A stretch of 64,000 nucleotides of DNA from the NCBI RefSeq assembly GCF_001008165.2, contig NZ_CP011452.2, forward strand, positions 806,001 to 870,000. The letters run 5' to 3'. The position numbers and the translations under genes were made by a program. The notes under the pieces were generated by a model. That model was not told the origin of the DNA. It ran no database searches and saw only the letters and a program-made list of their open reading frames with translations. The stretch is from Croceibacterium atlanticum. GTDB taxonomy: Bacteria > Pseudomonadota > Alphaproteobacteria > Sphingomonadales > Sphingomonadaceae. This document shows, piece by piece, positions 45,171 to 54,729 of the stretch (position 1 is its first letter; each line of letters starts with the position of its first letter).

Positions 45171-46838
45171 TTGGCCAATTCGTCAGCTGGCAAAACCGAC
45201 GAACCAACGCGCAGTTTCGGTAAGGCGGAACGCGATGTCGTTGCGCTGGGCATCGCCGTGGCTGCGCTCATCCTGTTCGTGGGAACGGGCGGCACGGTGA
45301 TGCCGCAAATCGTCCGGTCATGGCTGGGCACGGGCGCCGCACCGGACATGCTGCTGACCAATGCTGTCCTGCTCAATATCGCTTTGCTCATTTTCGGCTG
45401 GCGCCGCTATGCCGACCTGCAGAACGAGGTGAAGGAGCGCCGGAAGGCGGAGGAACGCGCCCGGCAGCTTGCCGAAACCGATCCGCTGACCGATTGCCTG
45501 AACCGCCGCAGTGGCGGCCCCGCCATTGACGCGCTCTGCGCCCGCGCCCGCGCCAGCCGTTGCGATGTTGCGGTGCTGTTGTTCGACCTCGATAATTTCA
45601 AGCAGATCAATGATCTCAATGGCCACAAGATGGGCGATCGCGTGCTGGTGGAAGTCAGCCGCCGCGTGAGAGAATTGCTGCCGGAAGATGCAATCCTGGC
45701 GCGTATTGGCGGTGATGAATTCGTGTGCGCCGTGATGTTCGAAGCACTGCAGCGCGGACAGATCGACCAGCTGGCAGAGGATCTGATCGAAAGCGTATCC
45801 CGGCCCGTATTCGATGACGGGCTGCGCGTGGAAGCCACCGTTTCCATCGGCATTGCCCGTCGCAGCGAGGATAGCGGGGCGGAAGAACCATTTGGCGGCG
45901 AGGAACTGATCCACCGCGCCGATATCGCCATGTATCAGGCCAAGCGCCGCGGCAGGAACCGTTACACCTGGTTCGAAACACAGATGGAAGACGAAATGCG
46001 CTTCCGCAACGATCTCGAGACCGGGATCCGCAGGGGCATTTCGCGCGGCGAATTCGTTCCCTATTACGAACAGCAGATCGATCTCGCATCCGGGGAGCTG
46101 GTGGGCTTTGAAATGCTTGCCCGGTGGCGTTCGCCGCAATTTGGCCTGGTAAGTCCGGAAACCTTCATCCCCATCGCCGAGGAGATCGACCTGATCTCCG
46201 AATTGTCGGAATCGCTTATCAGGCAGGCGCTCAAGGATGCACGGGAATGGGATCCCCGCCTGACTCTTTCGGTCAATATCTCTCCCTTGCAGCTGCGCGA
46301 TCCATGGTTTGCCCAGAAGCTTCTGCGGATGCTGGCCGATAGCGGCTTTCCGCCGGGCCGGCTCGAGATCGAAATTACCGAGAGCTGCCTGCTGGAGGAT
46401 ATCAATGCCGTCCGCACCATGGTCTCCAGCCTGAAAAATCAGGGAATCCGCATCAGTCTGGACGATTTCGGCACCGGATATTCCAGCCTCACGCAATTGC
46501 GATCCCTGCCTTTCGACCGATTGAAGATCGATCGCAGTTTCGTAGCCGAACTGGCTTCTGGCGGTGTCAGCAGTTCGCTGGTCAAGGCGATCATCTCGCT
46601 CGGCCGCGGGCTTGCTCTGCCGGTGACGGCGGAAGGGGTGGAAAGCCCGGATGTGCTGGACGCCTTGCGCAAAATGGGCGAACTGAAGGGCCAGGGCTAT
46701 CTTTATGGGAAACCGGAAGACGCCACCACCACGCGCGAACGTCTCGCCCAGATGCATCTGCTGGTCCAGGGCGAGCTGGCGGCTGATGCCCCGGCGGCCC
46801 TGACTTCAGGCAACAGCCAGCAATACAAGGCAGGCTGA
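45171..46838 (+). CDS. Membrane-bound GGDEF/EAL cyclic-di-GMP enzyme
   Basis: This encodes 555 residues from a probable TTG. Two membrane helices (about 27-45 and 62-78) precede a short coiled coil. A diguanylate cyclase domain (about 98-260) follows with an intact active site RIGGDEFV. The EAL domain (about 290-540) has FEMLARW in place of EAL. The key residues Glu, Asn (LSVNISPLQL), ITES, LDDFGTGYSSL and LKIDRSFV are retained, so phosphodiesterase activity is likely. It sets c-di-GMP levels at the inner membrane. No sensor domain is present beyond the helices. Confidence 0.93.
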   Translation: MANSSAGKTDEPTRSFGKAERDVVALGIAVAALILFVGTGGTVMPQIVRSWLGTGAAPDMLLTNAVLLNIALLIFGWRRYADLQNEVKERRKAEERARQLAETDPLTDCLNRRSGGPAIDALCARARASRCDVAVLLFDLDNFKQINDLNGHKMGDRVLVEVSRRVRELLPEDAILARIGGDEFVCAVMFEALQRGQIDQLAEDLIESVSRPVFDDGLRVEATVSIGIARRSEDSGAEEPFGGEELIHRADIAMYQAKRRGRNRYTWFETQMEDEMRFRNDLETGIRRGISRGEFVPYYEQQIDLASGELVGFEMLARWRSPQFGLVSPETFIPIAEEIDLISELSESLIRQALKDAREWDPRLTLSVNISPLQLRDPWFAQKLLRMLADSGFPPGRLEIEITESCLLEDINAVRTMVSSLKNQGIRISLDDFGTGYSSLTQLRSLPFDRLKIDRSFVAELASGGVSSSLVKAIISLGRGLALPVTAEGVESPDVLDALRKMGELKGQGYLYGKPEDATTTRERLAQMHLLVQGELAADAPAALTSGNSQQYKAG

Positions 46839-46887
46839 ACGCTCTCTGGCCATTGCGGTTGCGCCCTGCCGCCCCTAGGTGGCTGGA

Positions 46888-47697
46888 ATGCGCGCCTCCT
46901 TCGTCAAGATGCATGGACTCGGTAATGATTTCGTCGTGCTGGATGCGCGGGAAAAGGCCCTGCCCCCCATCACGGCTGGCCTTGCCCGTGCATTGGCCGA
47001 TCGCCGCACCGGGATAGGCTGCGATCAGTTGGTCCTGTTGCAACCCAGCGCGGTCGCGGATTTCCGGATGCGCATCTTCAATTCGGATGGCAGCGAAGTT
47101 GGCGCCTGCGGCAATGCCTCGCGTGCGGTTGCCCTGCTCCATGGCGCGCCAGCCACGGTGGAAACCGGCGGAGGGACGATCGAAGTCCGCCCCAGCCAGG
47201 GTGGTGCCGCTGTCGATATGGGCGAACCGCATTTCGGTTGGGATGAAATTCCGCTCGCCTATGCGATGGATACGATGGCCCTTCCGGTCGGGTGGGAAGA
47301 ACTGTCGAACCCGGTCGCGGTCAATGTCGGCAATCCGCACGCCATATTCTTCGTCCCCAATTGCGAAAAGGTGGACCTGGAAGAACTTGGCCCGATGATC
47401 GAACGGGACGCGATCTTCCCGGAACGGGTGAATGTGAATGTCGCCACGGTCGACAGCCGCGATTCGATCCGCCTGCGCGTCTGGGAACGCGGAGCCGGCC
47501 TGACACGCGCCTGCGGCACCGGGGCCTGCGCCACTGCGGTTGCGGCCATGCGCCGCGGGTTTGCCGACCGTTCCGTGACCGTCACCCTTCCCGGCGGGCC
47601 GCTCCACATCGAATGGGGCGAAGATAATCGCATCACCATGACGGGGCCCGCGACGGAAAGCTTCCGCGGCAGTTTCGACTGGGGTGACTTCGCATGA
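46888..47697 (+). CDS. dapF: Diaminopimelate epimerase
   Basis: This encodes 269 residues from the ATG giving RASFVKMHGLGNDF. The two catalytic Cys residues are Cys74 (GACGNASR) and Cys209 (RACGTGAC). The enzyme interconverts LL- and meso-diaminopimelate for lysine and peptidoglycan synthesis in the cytoplasm. The stop overlaps the mtaB start by 4 bases, opening a coupled run dapF-mtaB-ftsY-yciB. Confidence 0.97.
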   Translation: MRASFVKMHGLGNDFVVLDAREKALPPITAGLARALADRRTGIGCDQLVLLQPSAVADFRMRIFNSDGSEVGACGNASRAVALLHGAPATVETGGGTIEVRPSQGGAAVDMGEPHFGWDEIPLAYAMDTMALPVGWEELSNPVAVNVGNPHAIFFVPNCEKVDLEELGPMIERDAIFPERVNVNVATVDSRDSIRLRVWERGAGLTRACGTGACATAVAAMRRGFADRSVTVTLPGGPLHIEWGEDNRITMTGPATESFRGSFDWGDFA

Positions 47698-48890
47698 CCC
47701 CCTCTGCGAAACTCGCTGATTCTGTTGAGGTCGTGTCACTCGGCTGCCGGCTGAATATCGCCGAAAGCGAACGCATCCGATCCCTGCTTGCGAATGAAAA
47801 CGACATCGTGGTCGTCAATAGCTGCGCCGTGACGTCTGAAGCCGTGCGGCAGACACGGCAGGCAATCCGCCGCGCGCGCCGCGCCCGGCCGGAGGCCCGC
47901 CTGCTGGTGACCGGATGCGCCGCCGATATCGAACGCAGCCAGCTTGCCCATATGCCAGAGGTCGATGGGCTCGTGCCCAATGCCGACAAGCTGGACCCCC
48001 GGGCCTGGAACGTGCCGCCCGCGCCGGTGCCGGTCCTGCCCGGACGCACCAGGGCTTTCGTGGCGGTGCAGAACGGATGCGACCATGCCTGCACTTTCTG
48101 CGTCATACCGCGGGGCCGCGGGCCGAGCCGTTCGCTGACCATCCCGCAGATCCTGCGAGAGGTCGAACGCCATATGGACCGGGGCGCGCCCGAAATCGTG
48201 CTGACCGGGGTCGATGTGACAAGTTGGGGCCATGATCTGGCCGACAAGCCGAAACTGGGCCGTCTCGTCCGGGCCATTCTGGATGAATTCCCCGCCCTTA
48301 CCCGGCTTCGCATGTCCTCGCTCGACGGTGTCGAAATCGACGAGGAACTGTTCGAGCTATTCGCGGAAGAGAGCCGCTTGATGCCGCATCTCCATCTGTC
48401 GCTGCAACATGGCCATGATCTGATCCTGAAACGGATGAAACGCCGCCATTTGCGTGCCGATGCGCTGTCGCTGGTCGAAAATCTGCGAGCAAGGCGACCG
48501 GATATCGCCATCGGCGCCGATCTGATTGCCGGTTTTCCCACCGAAGATGAAACGATGCACGAGGCGAATTTGTCCATCATTCGCGAATTGCGCATCGTGC
48601 ATGGTCATATCTTTCCCTATTCACCGCGCCCCGGAACGCCGGCTGCACGGATGCCGCAGGTCGAAAAGCCGGTGATCAAACGGCGCGCCGCGCAATTGCG
48701 GGAACAGGTTTCCGCGCTCCGTGCCGAATGGCTTGCATCCTTGCTGGGGCGCCCGCTTTGCGTTCTGTCCGAAGCGGATGGCACCGGCTATTCACCCGAT
48801 TTCGCCCGCGTGGCCGTGCCGGAAGGCACGCAGGCGGGCAGTATCGTCAATATCACACCAGGCAAACTCGAGGACGGCCTCCTTCGATGA
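47694..48890 (+). CDS. mtaB: tRNA t6A37 methylthiotransferase MtaB-like
   Basis: This encodes 398 residues. The N-terminal UPF0004 domain holds Cys18, Cys44 and Cys75 for one [4Fe-4S] cluster. The radical-SAM motif Cys129-x3-Cys133-x2-Cys136 (NGCDHACTFC) holds the second. The final 50 residues are a shortened TRAM-like region. The enzyme adds a methylthio group to t6A37 of tRNAs reading ANN codons. It overlaps dapF and ftsY by 4 bases each. MiaB and RimO are related, but the sequence around the radical-SAM site fits MtaB. Confidence 0.94.
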   Translation: MTPSAKLADSVEVVSLGCRLNIAESERIRSLLANENDIVVVNSCAVTSEAVRQTRQAIRRARRARPEARLLVTGCAADIERSQLAHMPEVDGLVPNADKLDPRAWNVPPAPVPVLPGRTRAFVAVQNGCDHACTFCVIPRGRGPSRSLTIPQILREVERHMDRGAPEIVLTGVDVTSWGHDLADKPKLGRLVRAILDEFPALTRLRMSSLDGVEIDEELFELFAEESRLMPHLHLSLQHGHDLILKRMKRRHLRADALSLVENLRARRPDIAIGADLIAGFPTEDETMHEANLSIIRELRIVHGHIFPYSPRPGTPAARMPQVEKPVIKRRAAQLREQVSALRAEWLASLLGRPLCVLSEADGTGYSPDFARVAVPEGTQAGSIVNITPGKLEDGLLR

Positions 48891-49810
48891 GCGAATCCAG
48901 CTGGACGGACCGCATTTTTGGCGGCTTCCGCAAGACTTCCGAACGCCTGTCCGACAATCTGACCGGAGTGGTCGGCACGGCCAGGCTGGACGATGCCACT
49001 CTCGACGATGTCGAGGATGCACTGATCCTGTCGGATCTCGGCCCCAGCGCCGCCGCCCGCATTCGCACGAAACTGGCGGAAAAGCGCTTCGGACTGAGCA
49101 TTACCGAGCAAGAGCTGAAAGAAGCCGTGGCGGAAGAAATCGCCGCCATCCTGCGCCCGGTGGCGAAGCCGCTGGAAATCACGGCATTTCCCCGCCCGCA
49201 AGTGATCCTGGTGATCGGCGTGAACGGCAGCGGCAAGACCACCACCATCGCCAAGCTCGCCCACTGGTTCCAGGAAGATGATTACAGCGTGCTGCTGGCA
49301 GCAGGCGATACATTCCGGGCGGCGGCAATCGGCCAGCTTGCCGTCTGGGCCGATCGGATCGGGGTGGACATCGTGAAAGGCCCCGAAGGCGGCGATCCGG
49401 CCAGCATCGTGTTCGATGCGGTGAAGCAGGCGACCGATACGGGCATCGATGCGCTGGTGGTCGATACGGCCGGGCGGTTGCAGAACAAGCGTGAACTGAT
49501 GGACGAGCTGGCCAAGATCCGCCGCGTCCTCGGACGCCTCAATCCCGAAGCGCCGCATGACGTGGTGCTGGTGCTGGATGCGACAAACGGCCAGAATGCG
49601 TTGAACCAGATTGACGTGTTCAAGGAAGTGGCTGGCGTTACGGGCCTCATCATGACGAAGCTGGACGGCACGGCACGCGGCGGCGTCCTGGTGGCCGCGG
49701 CAGAACAATATGGCCTGCCGATCCACGCGATCGGCGTGGGCGAAAAGATCGACGATTTGCGCCCCTTCGATCCGGACCTTGTCGCGCGCGTGATTGCGGG
49801 AGTGGCCTGA
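48887..49810 (+). CDS. ftsY: Signal recognition particle receptor FtsY
   Basis: This encodes 307 residues, lacking the long acidic A domain of E. coli, as is usual in Alphaproteobacteria. The N domain helices are followed by the SRP GTPase G domain: G1 GVNGSGKTT (about 111-119), insertion-box region LAAGDTFRAAAIGQL, G3 DTAGR, G4 TKLDG. It receives ribosome-SRP complexes at the inner membrane. The start overlaps the mtaB stop, and the stop shares one base with the yciB ATG. Confidence 0.97.
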   Translation: MSESSWTDRIFGGFRKTSERLSDNLTGVVGTARLDDATLDDVEDALILSDLGPSAAARIRTKLAEKRFGLSITEQELKEAVAEEIAAILRPVAKPLEITAFPRPQVILVIGVNGSGKTTTIAKLAHWFQEDDYSVLLAAGDTFRAAAIGQLAVWADRIGVDIVKGPEGGDPASIVFDAVKQATDTGIDALVVDTAGRLQNKRELMDELAKIRRVLGRLNPEAPHDVVLVLDATNGQNALNQIDVFKEVAGVTGLIMTKLDGTARGGVLVAAAEQYGLPIHAIGVGEKIDDLRPFDPDLVARVIAGVA

Positions 49811-50454
49811 TGGCTGACGAAACGAAGAAAAAGGGTTCCGGCTGGCTGAGCGTGGCCATCGATTACGGGCCGCTGATCGCCTTTCTCGGCGTCTATTGGC
49901 TCTATGCGCCGGAAGACAATACCGATTCCATCGGCGTGGTCCTCGCCGTGGTGCGCAGCACGGGCGCCTTCATTGTCGCCGCGCTGATCGCGCTGGCCCT
50001 GTCCAAATTTGTGCTCGGCACGATCTCGCGCATGTTGATGCTTTCCACGGTGCTGATCGTGGGTTTCGGCGGGCTGACGATCCTGCTGCGCGATCCCTTC
50101 TACGTGCAGATCAAGCCGACCGTGCTCTATCTCTTCTTCGGCGCGGTGCTGCTGGCTGGCTGGATGCGCGGCAAGGCCTTGCTGCAATGGCTGCTGGAAG
50201 CCGCGTTCGAGGGATTGAGCGACGAGGGCTGGCTCAAGCTATCCCGCAATTGGGCGATCTTCTTCTTCTTCCTCGCCGCGCTGAACGAAGCCATGCGTCT
50301 GTATCTCAGCTTTGGGGACTGGCTGACTGCCAAGGTCTGGGTCTTCATGCCGCTGAGCTTCCTTTTCACCTTCAGCCAGCTGCCCATGCTGCTGCGCCAC
50401 GGCCTCGCGGTGGAAAAGGAAGAGGAAGTGGTGCAGAATCCGCCATTCGAGTGA
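49810..50454 (+). CDS. Inner-membrane septation protein YciB/IspZ
   Basis: This encodes 214 residues with five or six membrane helices (e.g. YGPLIAFLGVYWLY and WAIFFFFLAALNEAMRL). The late segment NEAMRLYLS... WVFMPLSFLFTFSQLPML is typical of YciB (IspZ) proteins, which help envelope integrity and division. It ends the coupled run with ftsY. The N-terminal Lys-rich segment is cytoplasmic. Confidence 0.92.
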   Translation: MADETKKKGSGWLSVAIDYGPLIAFLGVYWLYAPEDNTDSIGVVLAVVRSTGAFIVAALIALALSKFVLGTISRMLMLSTVLIVGFGGLTILLRDPFYVQIKPTVLYLFFGAVLLAGWMRGKALLQWLLEAAFEGLSDEGWLKLSRNWAIFFFFLAALNEAMRLYLSFGDWLTAKVWVFMPLSFLFTFSQLPMLLRHGLAVEKEEEVVQNPPFE

Positions 50455-50546
50455 ATTGCGGGGACGGCAAGCCCTGTGAGCATCGAAGATAATGGGCCGT
50501 CAGTGCACAGCGCAATCGGCCCTGCAAGGCAGCCAGGCTTGAGAAG

Positions 50547-51068
50547 CTAGGCGCCAATATTCTTTCGCAGCGCAGCGAATTCCAGTTCCTGCGTTTTGGG
50601 CAAGCCATAACGCGGATCATCCAGCGGAAAAGGACGCCGCTCCTCCGTTAGAACATATCCGCGCCGCTGATAATAAGCGATCAGTTCGCCGCGTTGCCGG
50701 ATGACAGTCATCTCCATGGCGCGGGCCTGCCAGTTTCCGGCGGCAAATCGTTCCGCTTCATTTATCAGAATTTTGCCCAGCCCGGCTGCCTGCCTGTCCG
50801 GATCGACGGTCAGCAATCCAAGATAGGCGATGGCTTCATCGACCCGGACCAGTTGCACGCAACCGGCAATGTCCGCGCCGTCCATGGCGAGCAATATAAC
50901 CTGATCCGTATGGCCGATAATCTCTCGCAATGCCGCCACGTCGGTTCTTTGTCCGCCCAGCAAATCAGCTTCATGCGTCCAGCCACGCTTGGCACTATCG
51001 CCGCGATAGGCGCTTTCGACCAGCTTGTGCAGCGCAGGGATATCCTGCTCCTGCGCCTTGCGGATCAT
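50547..51068 (-). CDS. GNAT-family N-acetyltransferase
   Basis: About 173 residues from the ATG at 51066-51068. GTG codons at 51095 and upstream are possible alternatives, and none has a clear ribosome site. The fold pattern is normal: IRKAQEQDIPALHKLVESAYRG, then YLGLLTVDPDRQAAGLGKILINEAE with the acetyl-CoA pyrophosphate loop, and YYQRRGYVLTEERRPFPL. The substrate is unknown. It follows kup at a gap of 50 bases or less and may be co-transcribed. Confidence 0.88.
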   Translation of the reverse strand: MIRKAQEQDIPALHKLVESAYRGDSAKRGWTHEADLLGGQRTDVAALREIIGHTDQVILLAMDGADIAGCVQLVRVDEAIAYLGLLTVDPDRQAAGLGKILINEAERFAAGNWQARAMEMTVIRQRGELIAYYQRRGYVLTEERRPFPLDDPRYGLPKTQELEFAALRKNIGA

Positions 51069-51117
51069 GATGTCCGCGGCGCCGATAGCGTTCACCCCCA
51101 ACCCTGGCACGGACAAG

Positions 51118-53013
51118 CTAGATCTCTACCTGGCTGCCCAGTTCCACCACCCGGTTGGTCGGCAGGCGGAAGAATTCCATCGGGGTTGCCGCATTGCGCA
51201 TCATCCAGGCGAAGATCTTTTCCCGCCAGACGGCCATGCCCGGTTTTTCGGCGCTGAGCAGCGTCTGGCGCGAGAGGAAGAAGCTGGTCTGCATCATTTC
51301 GAACGGCGCGCCGCATGTGCCGATCGTCTTCAGCGCATCGGGCACGTCGGTTTCTTCCATGAAGCCGTAATGCAGCTTCACCTTGTAGAAACCGTCGCCC
51401 ACTTCCTTGCATTCCACGCGTTGTGACGCGTCGACATAGGGCACATCGGCAATCTGCACCGTCAGCACCACCACGCGTTCATGCAGCACCTTGTTGTGCT
51501 TGATATTGTGCAGCAGCGCCGAAGGTGTGCCGCTGGTGCCGGAATTCATGAAGATCGCCGTGCCGGGCACGGTCGCCGCGCTGTTGCGGGCGGATTTGGC
51601 GAAGATGTCCAGCGGCAGGCTGACCTCCGTCATCCGTTCGCGCATCAGGCGGCGGCCCTTGGCCCATGTCGTCAACAGCGTGAAGGCAATCGCGCCGATC
51701 AGCAGCGGGAACCAGCCGCCATCGGCCACCTTGGTCAAATTCGCAGCGAAATATACACCGTCAACAACGAAGAAGACCAGGACCGCCGGCAGCCCATACC
51801 ACCATTTCCAGCGCCACACCGCCATCAGCAACACCGCCAGCAGGCAGGTATCGATCAGCATCGCACCGGTCACCGCGATGCCATAGGCGGAAGCGAGGTT
51901 GGAGGAGTTACCGAAGAACAGAACCAGCAGGATGACCGAGAAGCAGAGCACCCAGTTGATCAGTGGAATGTAGATCTGGCCGTGATGTTCGTCATTCGTG
52001 TGCAGGATCGAAAGCCGCGGAATGAAGCCGAGCTGGATTGCCTGATGCGTCACCGAGAATGCGCCGGTGATCACGGCCTGGCTGGCGATGAACGTCGCTG
52101 CCGTGGCGAGCAGCACCAGCGGCAGGCGCAGATATTCCGGAGCAAGGAAGAAGAACGGATTTTCGATCGCTTCGGCGGCGGAGGCATCGCCCATGCCGAT
52201 GATCATCGCGCCCTGGCCAAAATAATTGATCAGCAGACAGGGCATGACGAAGCCAAACCAGGACAGTCGCATCGGACCACGGCCGAAATGGCCCATATCC
52301 GAATAAAGCGCTTCCGACCCGGTCACGGCCAGCACGACCGAACCCAGCGCCAGGAAGGCCAGCCATTTGTCGACTACGAAGAACTGGACCGCGTACCACG
52401 GGTTCAGCGCGAACAGGATTTCGGGCATCTGCACGATGTGGATGATGCCCAGCACCGCCAGCACCGTAAAATACAGGATCATTACAGGTGCAAACAGCGC
52501 GCCAACCTTTTCCGTGCCGCGCTTCTGAAGCAGGAACAGCGCGATCAGCAGCACCAGCGCGATTGGGATGACAAGGCCTTCCATCCGCCGGTCCACCACG
52601 GCCAACCCTTCCACGGAAGAGAGTACCGAAACGGCCGGCGTGATCATGCTGTCGCCATAGAACAGGGCCGTGGCAAAGACCCCCAGCAACACGGTGAGCC
52701 AACCGTAGCTGGACTTGCCGATATAGCGCGAAATAAGCGCCACCAGCGCCAGGGTGCCACCCTGCCCGTTATTATCCGCCCGCATCAGCAGCGTGACATA
52801 CTGGATCGAAACCACCAGCGTCATCGACCAGAAGATCAGGCTGACGACACCCAGAATATGAGTATCGTCGATTGCAAGCGGGTGCGGCCCGACAAAAGTC
52901 TCACGGAAGGCGTAAATCGGGCTTGTGCCGATATCGCCAAAAACGATTCCAATCGCACCGGCCGCCAGTTTCAGCTTGGCGGAAGTGCGCTCTTCACCTT
53001 GTGCAGCGCCCAT
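51118..53013 (-). CDS. kup: Potassium transporter Kup
   Basis: This encodes 631 residues, the family length. About twelve membrane helices occupy residues 15-450, with the signature [18 protein letters not shown] at the start and [14 protein letters not shown] in the second loop. A soluble C-terminal domain follows ([27 protein letters not shown]). It takes up K+ with protons across the inner membrane. It is a single gene with about 90 bases between its start and the ccm operon end. Confidence 0.97.
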   Translation of the reverse strand: MGAAQGEERTSAKLKLAAGAIGIVFGDIGTSPIYAFRETFVGPHPLAIDDTHILGVVSLIFWSMTLVVSIQYVTLLMRADNNGQGGTLALVALISRYIGKSSYGWLTVLLGVFATALFYGDSMITPAVSVLSSVEGLAVVDRRMEGLVIPIALVLLIALFLLQKRGTEKVGALFAPVMILYFTVLAVLGIIHIVQMPEILFALNPWYAVQFFVVDKWLAFLALGSVVLAVTGSEALYSDMGHFGRGPMRLSWFGFVMPCLLINYFGQGAMIIGMGDASAAEAIENPFFFLAPEYLRLPLVLLATAATFIASQAVITGAFSVTHQAIQLGFIPRLSILHTNDEHHGQIYIPLINWVLCFSVILLVLFFGNSSNLASAYGIAVTGAMLIDTCLLAVLLMAVWRWKWWYGLPAVLVFFVVDGVYFAANLTKVADGGWFPLLIGAIAFTLLTTWAKGRRLMRERMTEVSLPLDIFAKSARNSAATVPGTAIFMNSGTSGTPSALLHNIKHNKVLHERVVVLTVQIADVPYVDASQRVECKEVGDGFYKVKLHYGFMEETDVPDALKTIGTCGAPFEMMQTSFFLSRQTLLSAEKPGMAVWREKIFAWMMRNAATPMEFFRLPTNRVVELGSQVEI

Positions 53014-53105
53014 CGGGTTAAAAGCCCCTTATGCAACTCTTGCGCAGCGAAGCGCGGCGCTTAGCAGCGGCTGGCCCTGCCTGCAACGTGCTGCGCCGCA
53101 GCATG

Positions 53106-53768
53106 TCATTTCTGCCCTTCGGCCGGTGAATTGGCCGCCTCGATCTGGACCAGCAAGGCATCCAGCCGCGCAAGGCGTTCTTCCATCACCGCGCGCCCGG
53201 CCGCATCTTCGGGAGCGCCGGCCAGCGCTTCCGCCCAGATCTGCCTGCCTTCCAGCAGGCGCCCGTTGCGGATCAGCGCCAGACCCAGGAAATAGCCCGG
53301 TCCAAGTCCACCCTTCTCCACCTGCGAAGCGCGGCGGAAAGCCAGCAAGGCCGGCTGTGTCAGGATACCGCCGGTATGTTCAACCAGGGCATTACCCAGC
53401 GCAAGCCACGCCTCGCCATCCTGCGGGTCATCTTCGACCGCACCGCGCAGCAGGGCTGCGGCATTGGCATATTGCCCGTTTCGGGCCATCGCATCGGCCA
53501 CCAGCAGCTTCTCGTTGCCGGAGCGATCGCCTTCCGCGAACAATTCCTTGCGCGCGTCAACCAATGCCCAGCCCTCTTCGCCCTCGGGCTCGGAACGGGG
53601 GGCCTTTGGCGCACCGGGCAGATTCGGGCTTGCCTGCAGGGCATAGCCAGCCAGCCCGAACAGCAATGCGGCGCCCATGCTGGTCCAGCCGCGCCGGTCG
53701 ACCCGGAAGACGAGCGCCCCCAGAGCGAAGGCGCAAAGTGCCAGCGAAATGGCAAGCAGCCAGGTCAT
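53106..53768 (-). CDS. ccmI: Cytochrome c maturation TPR protein (CcmI/CycH-like)
   Basis: This encodes 220 residues: two N-terminal membrane segments (WLLAISLALCAFALGALVF and a second at about 32-47) and a periplasmic TPR domain (NGQYANAAALLRGAVEDDPQDGEAWLALGNALVEH, in part). In system I cytochrome c biogenesis CcmI binds apocytochrome and presents it to the heme lyase. It overlaps ccmH by 4 bases and is the last gene of the operon. The sequence is shorter than classical CcmI but the context is decisive. Confidence 0.9.
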   Translation of the reverse strand: MTWLLAISLALCAFALGALVFRVDRRGWTSMGAALLFGLAGYALQASPNLPGAPKAPRSEPEGEEGWALVDARKELFAEGDRSGNEKLLVADAMARNGQYANAAALLRGAVEDDPQDGEAWLALGNALVEHTGGILTQPALLAFRRASQVEKGGLGPGYFLGLALIRNGRLLEGRQIWAEALAGAPEDAAGRAVMEERLARLDALLVQIEAANSPAEGQK

Positions 53769-54193
53769 GCCGAGCCTTTCAGCCTGCGGCGGATGATCAA
53801 CAGACCCACCGCGAGCAATAGAACGGGAATTACGAAGAGCGGCCAGGTCTTGGCACTGACTTCAGGCTTGTAACTGACATAGTCGCCATAGCGTTCCATC
53901 AGCCAGCGGCGGACCTCTTCCGGCTCTTCCCCGGCTGCAATGCGGGAACGCACCTGGTGGCGCATATCGCCGGCCATGGGTGCGTCGCTATCGGCGATGG
54001 ACTGGCTCTGACACTTGAGACAGCGCAGCGTTTCCATCAAGGCCTGAGCCTTAGCTTCCTGCTCCGGATCGTCCAGCTGCGTATAGGCATAGGGCGCCGG
54101 CGGCAGGGAATCCTGCGCCAATGCGGGGCCTGTGCCGGACAATGCGGCGGCGAAGATGGCCAAGGCTGCCAGAAAGACGTGGAACCGCCGCAT
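53765..54193 (-). CDS. ccmH: Cytochrome c-type biogenesis protein CcmH
   Basis: This encodes 142 residues with a signal peptide. The redox motif LRCLKCQSQSIADSDA (Cys58, Cys61) reduces apocytochrome in the periplasm, and a C-terminal helix (WPLFVIPVLLLAVGLLII) anchors the protein. The start shares bases with the ccmG stop (TGATG). Length is normal. Confidence 0.96.
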   Translation of the reverse strand: MRRFHVFLAALAIFAAALSGTGPALAQDSLPPAPYAYTQLDDPEQEAKAQALMETLRCLKCQSQSIADSDAPMAGDMRHQVRSRIAAGEEPEEVRRWLMERYGDYVSYKPEVSAKTWPLFVIPVLLLAVGLLIIRRRLKGSA

Positions 54194-54729
54194 CAGGACG
54201 CCGCCTTGCGCAATTCGTCGAGCAGGATCGGCACGTCACGTTCACGAATATCGCCGATATGCTGATAACGGACGATGCCCTCGCCATCGACGACGAAGGT
54301 TTCCGGCACGCCGGAAGATCCGATGGAAAGTTGCACGGCGCTGATATCGTCCGCGCCGATCCGGCTGAACGGATTGCCATAGGCGTTGAGGAAGGCCGTC
54401 AGATCTTCCGGCCGGTCGCGGATGGCGACGCCAACGATATTGGCGCCATTGCTCTCCAGCTCGGCAAGCTGCGGCGCCTCCGCCGCGCAGGGGACGCACC
54501 AGCTGGCGAAGATATTCACCAGTTTGGGCTGGCCATCGGCCAGATCCGCGCGGGAAAGGCCGGGTCGTTCAGGGATGGCAGCGCGCAGATCGAATTCCGG
54601 GATCGGTTTGCCGATCATCGCGGAATGGATGAATTCATCCTTGGGCTGCGACAATTGATAGGCGAACAGGCCCAGCAACGCCGCGACCAGCGCAACAATC
54701 ACCCATACTGCCCAGCGCAAGCGTATCAT
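54193..54729 (-). CDS. ccmG: Periplasmic thiol:disulfide oxidoreductase CcmG/DsbE
   Basis: This encodes 178 residues: one N-terminal membrane anchor (WVIVALVAALLGLFAYQL) and a thioredoxin fold with active site WCVPC (Cys78, Cys81). The family segment GVAIRDRPEDLTAFLNAYGNPF is present. It keeps the heme-binding Cys residues of apocytochrome c reduced. It overlaps ccmF by 4 bases. Confidence 0.97.
   Translation of the reverse strand: MIRLRWAVWVIVALVAALLGLFAYQLSQPKDEFIHSAMIGKPIPEFDLRAAIPERPGLSRADLADGQPKLVNIFASWCVPCAAEAPQLAELESNGANIVGVAIRDRPEDLTAFLNAYGNPFSRIGADDISAVQLSIGSSGVPETFVVDGEGIVRYQHIGDIRERDVPILLDELRKAAS

Noticed and set aside
51481-53064. 527-residue plus-strand open frame opposite kup
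   Set aside because: Its composition (Gln, Arg, His runs) is that of an antisense shadow, and kup is complete on the other strand.
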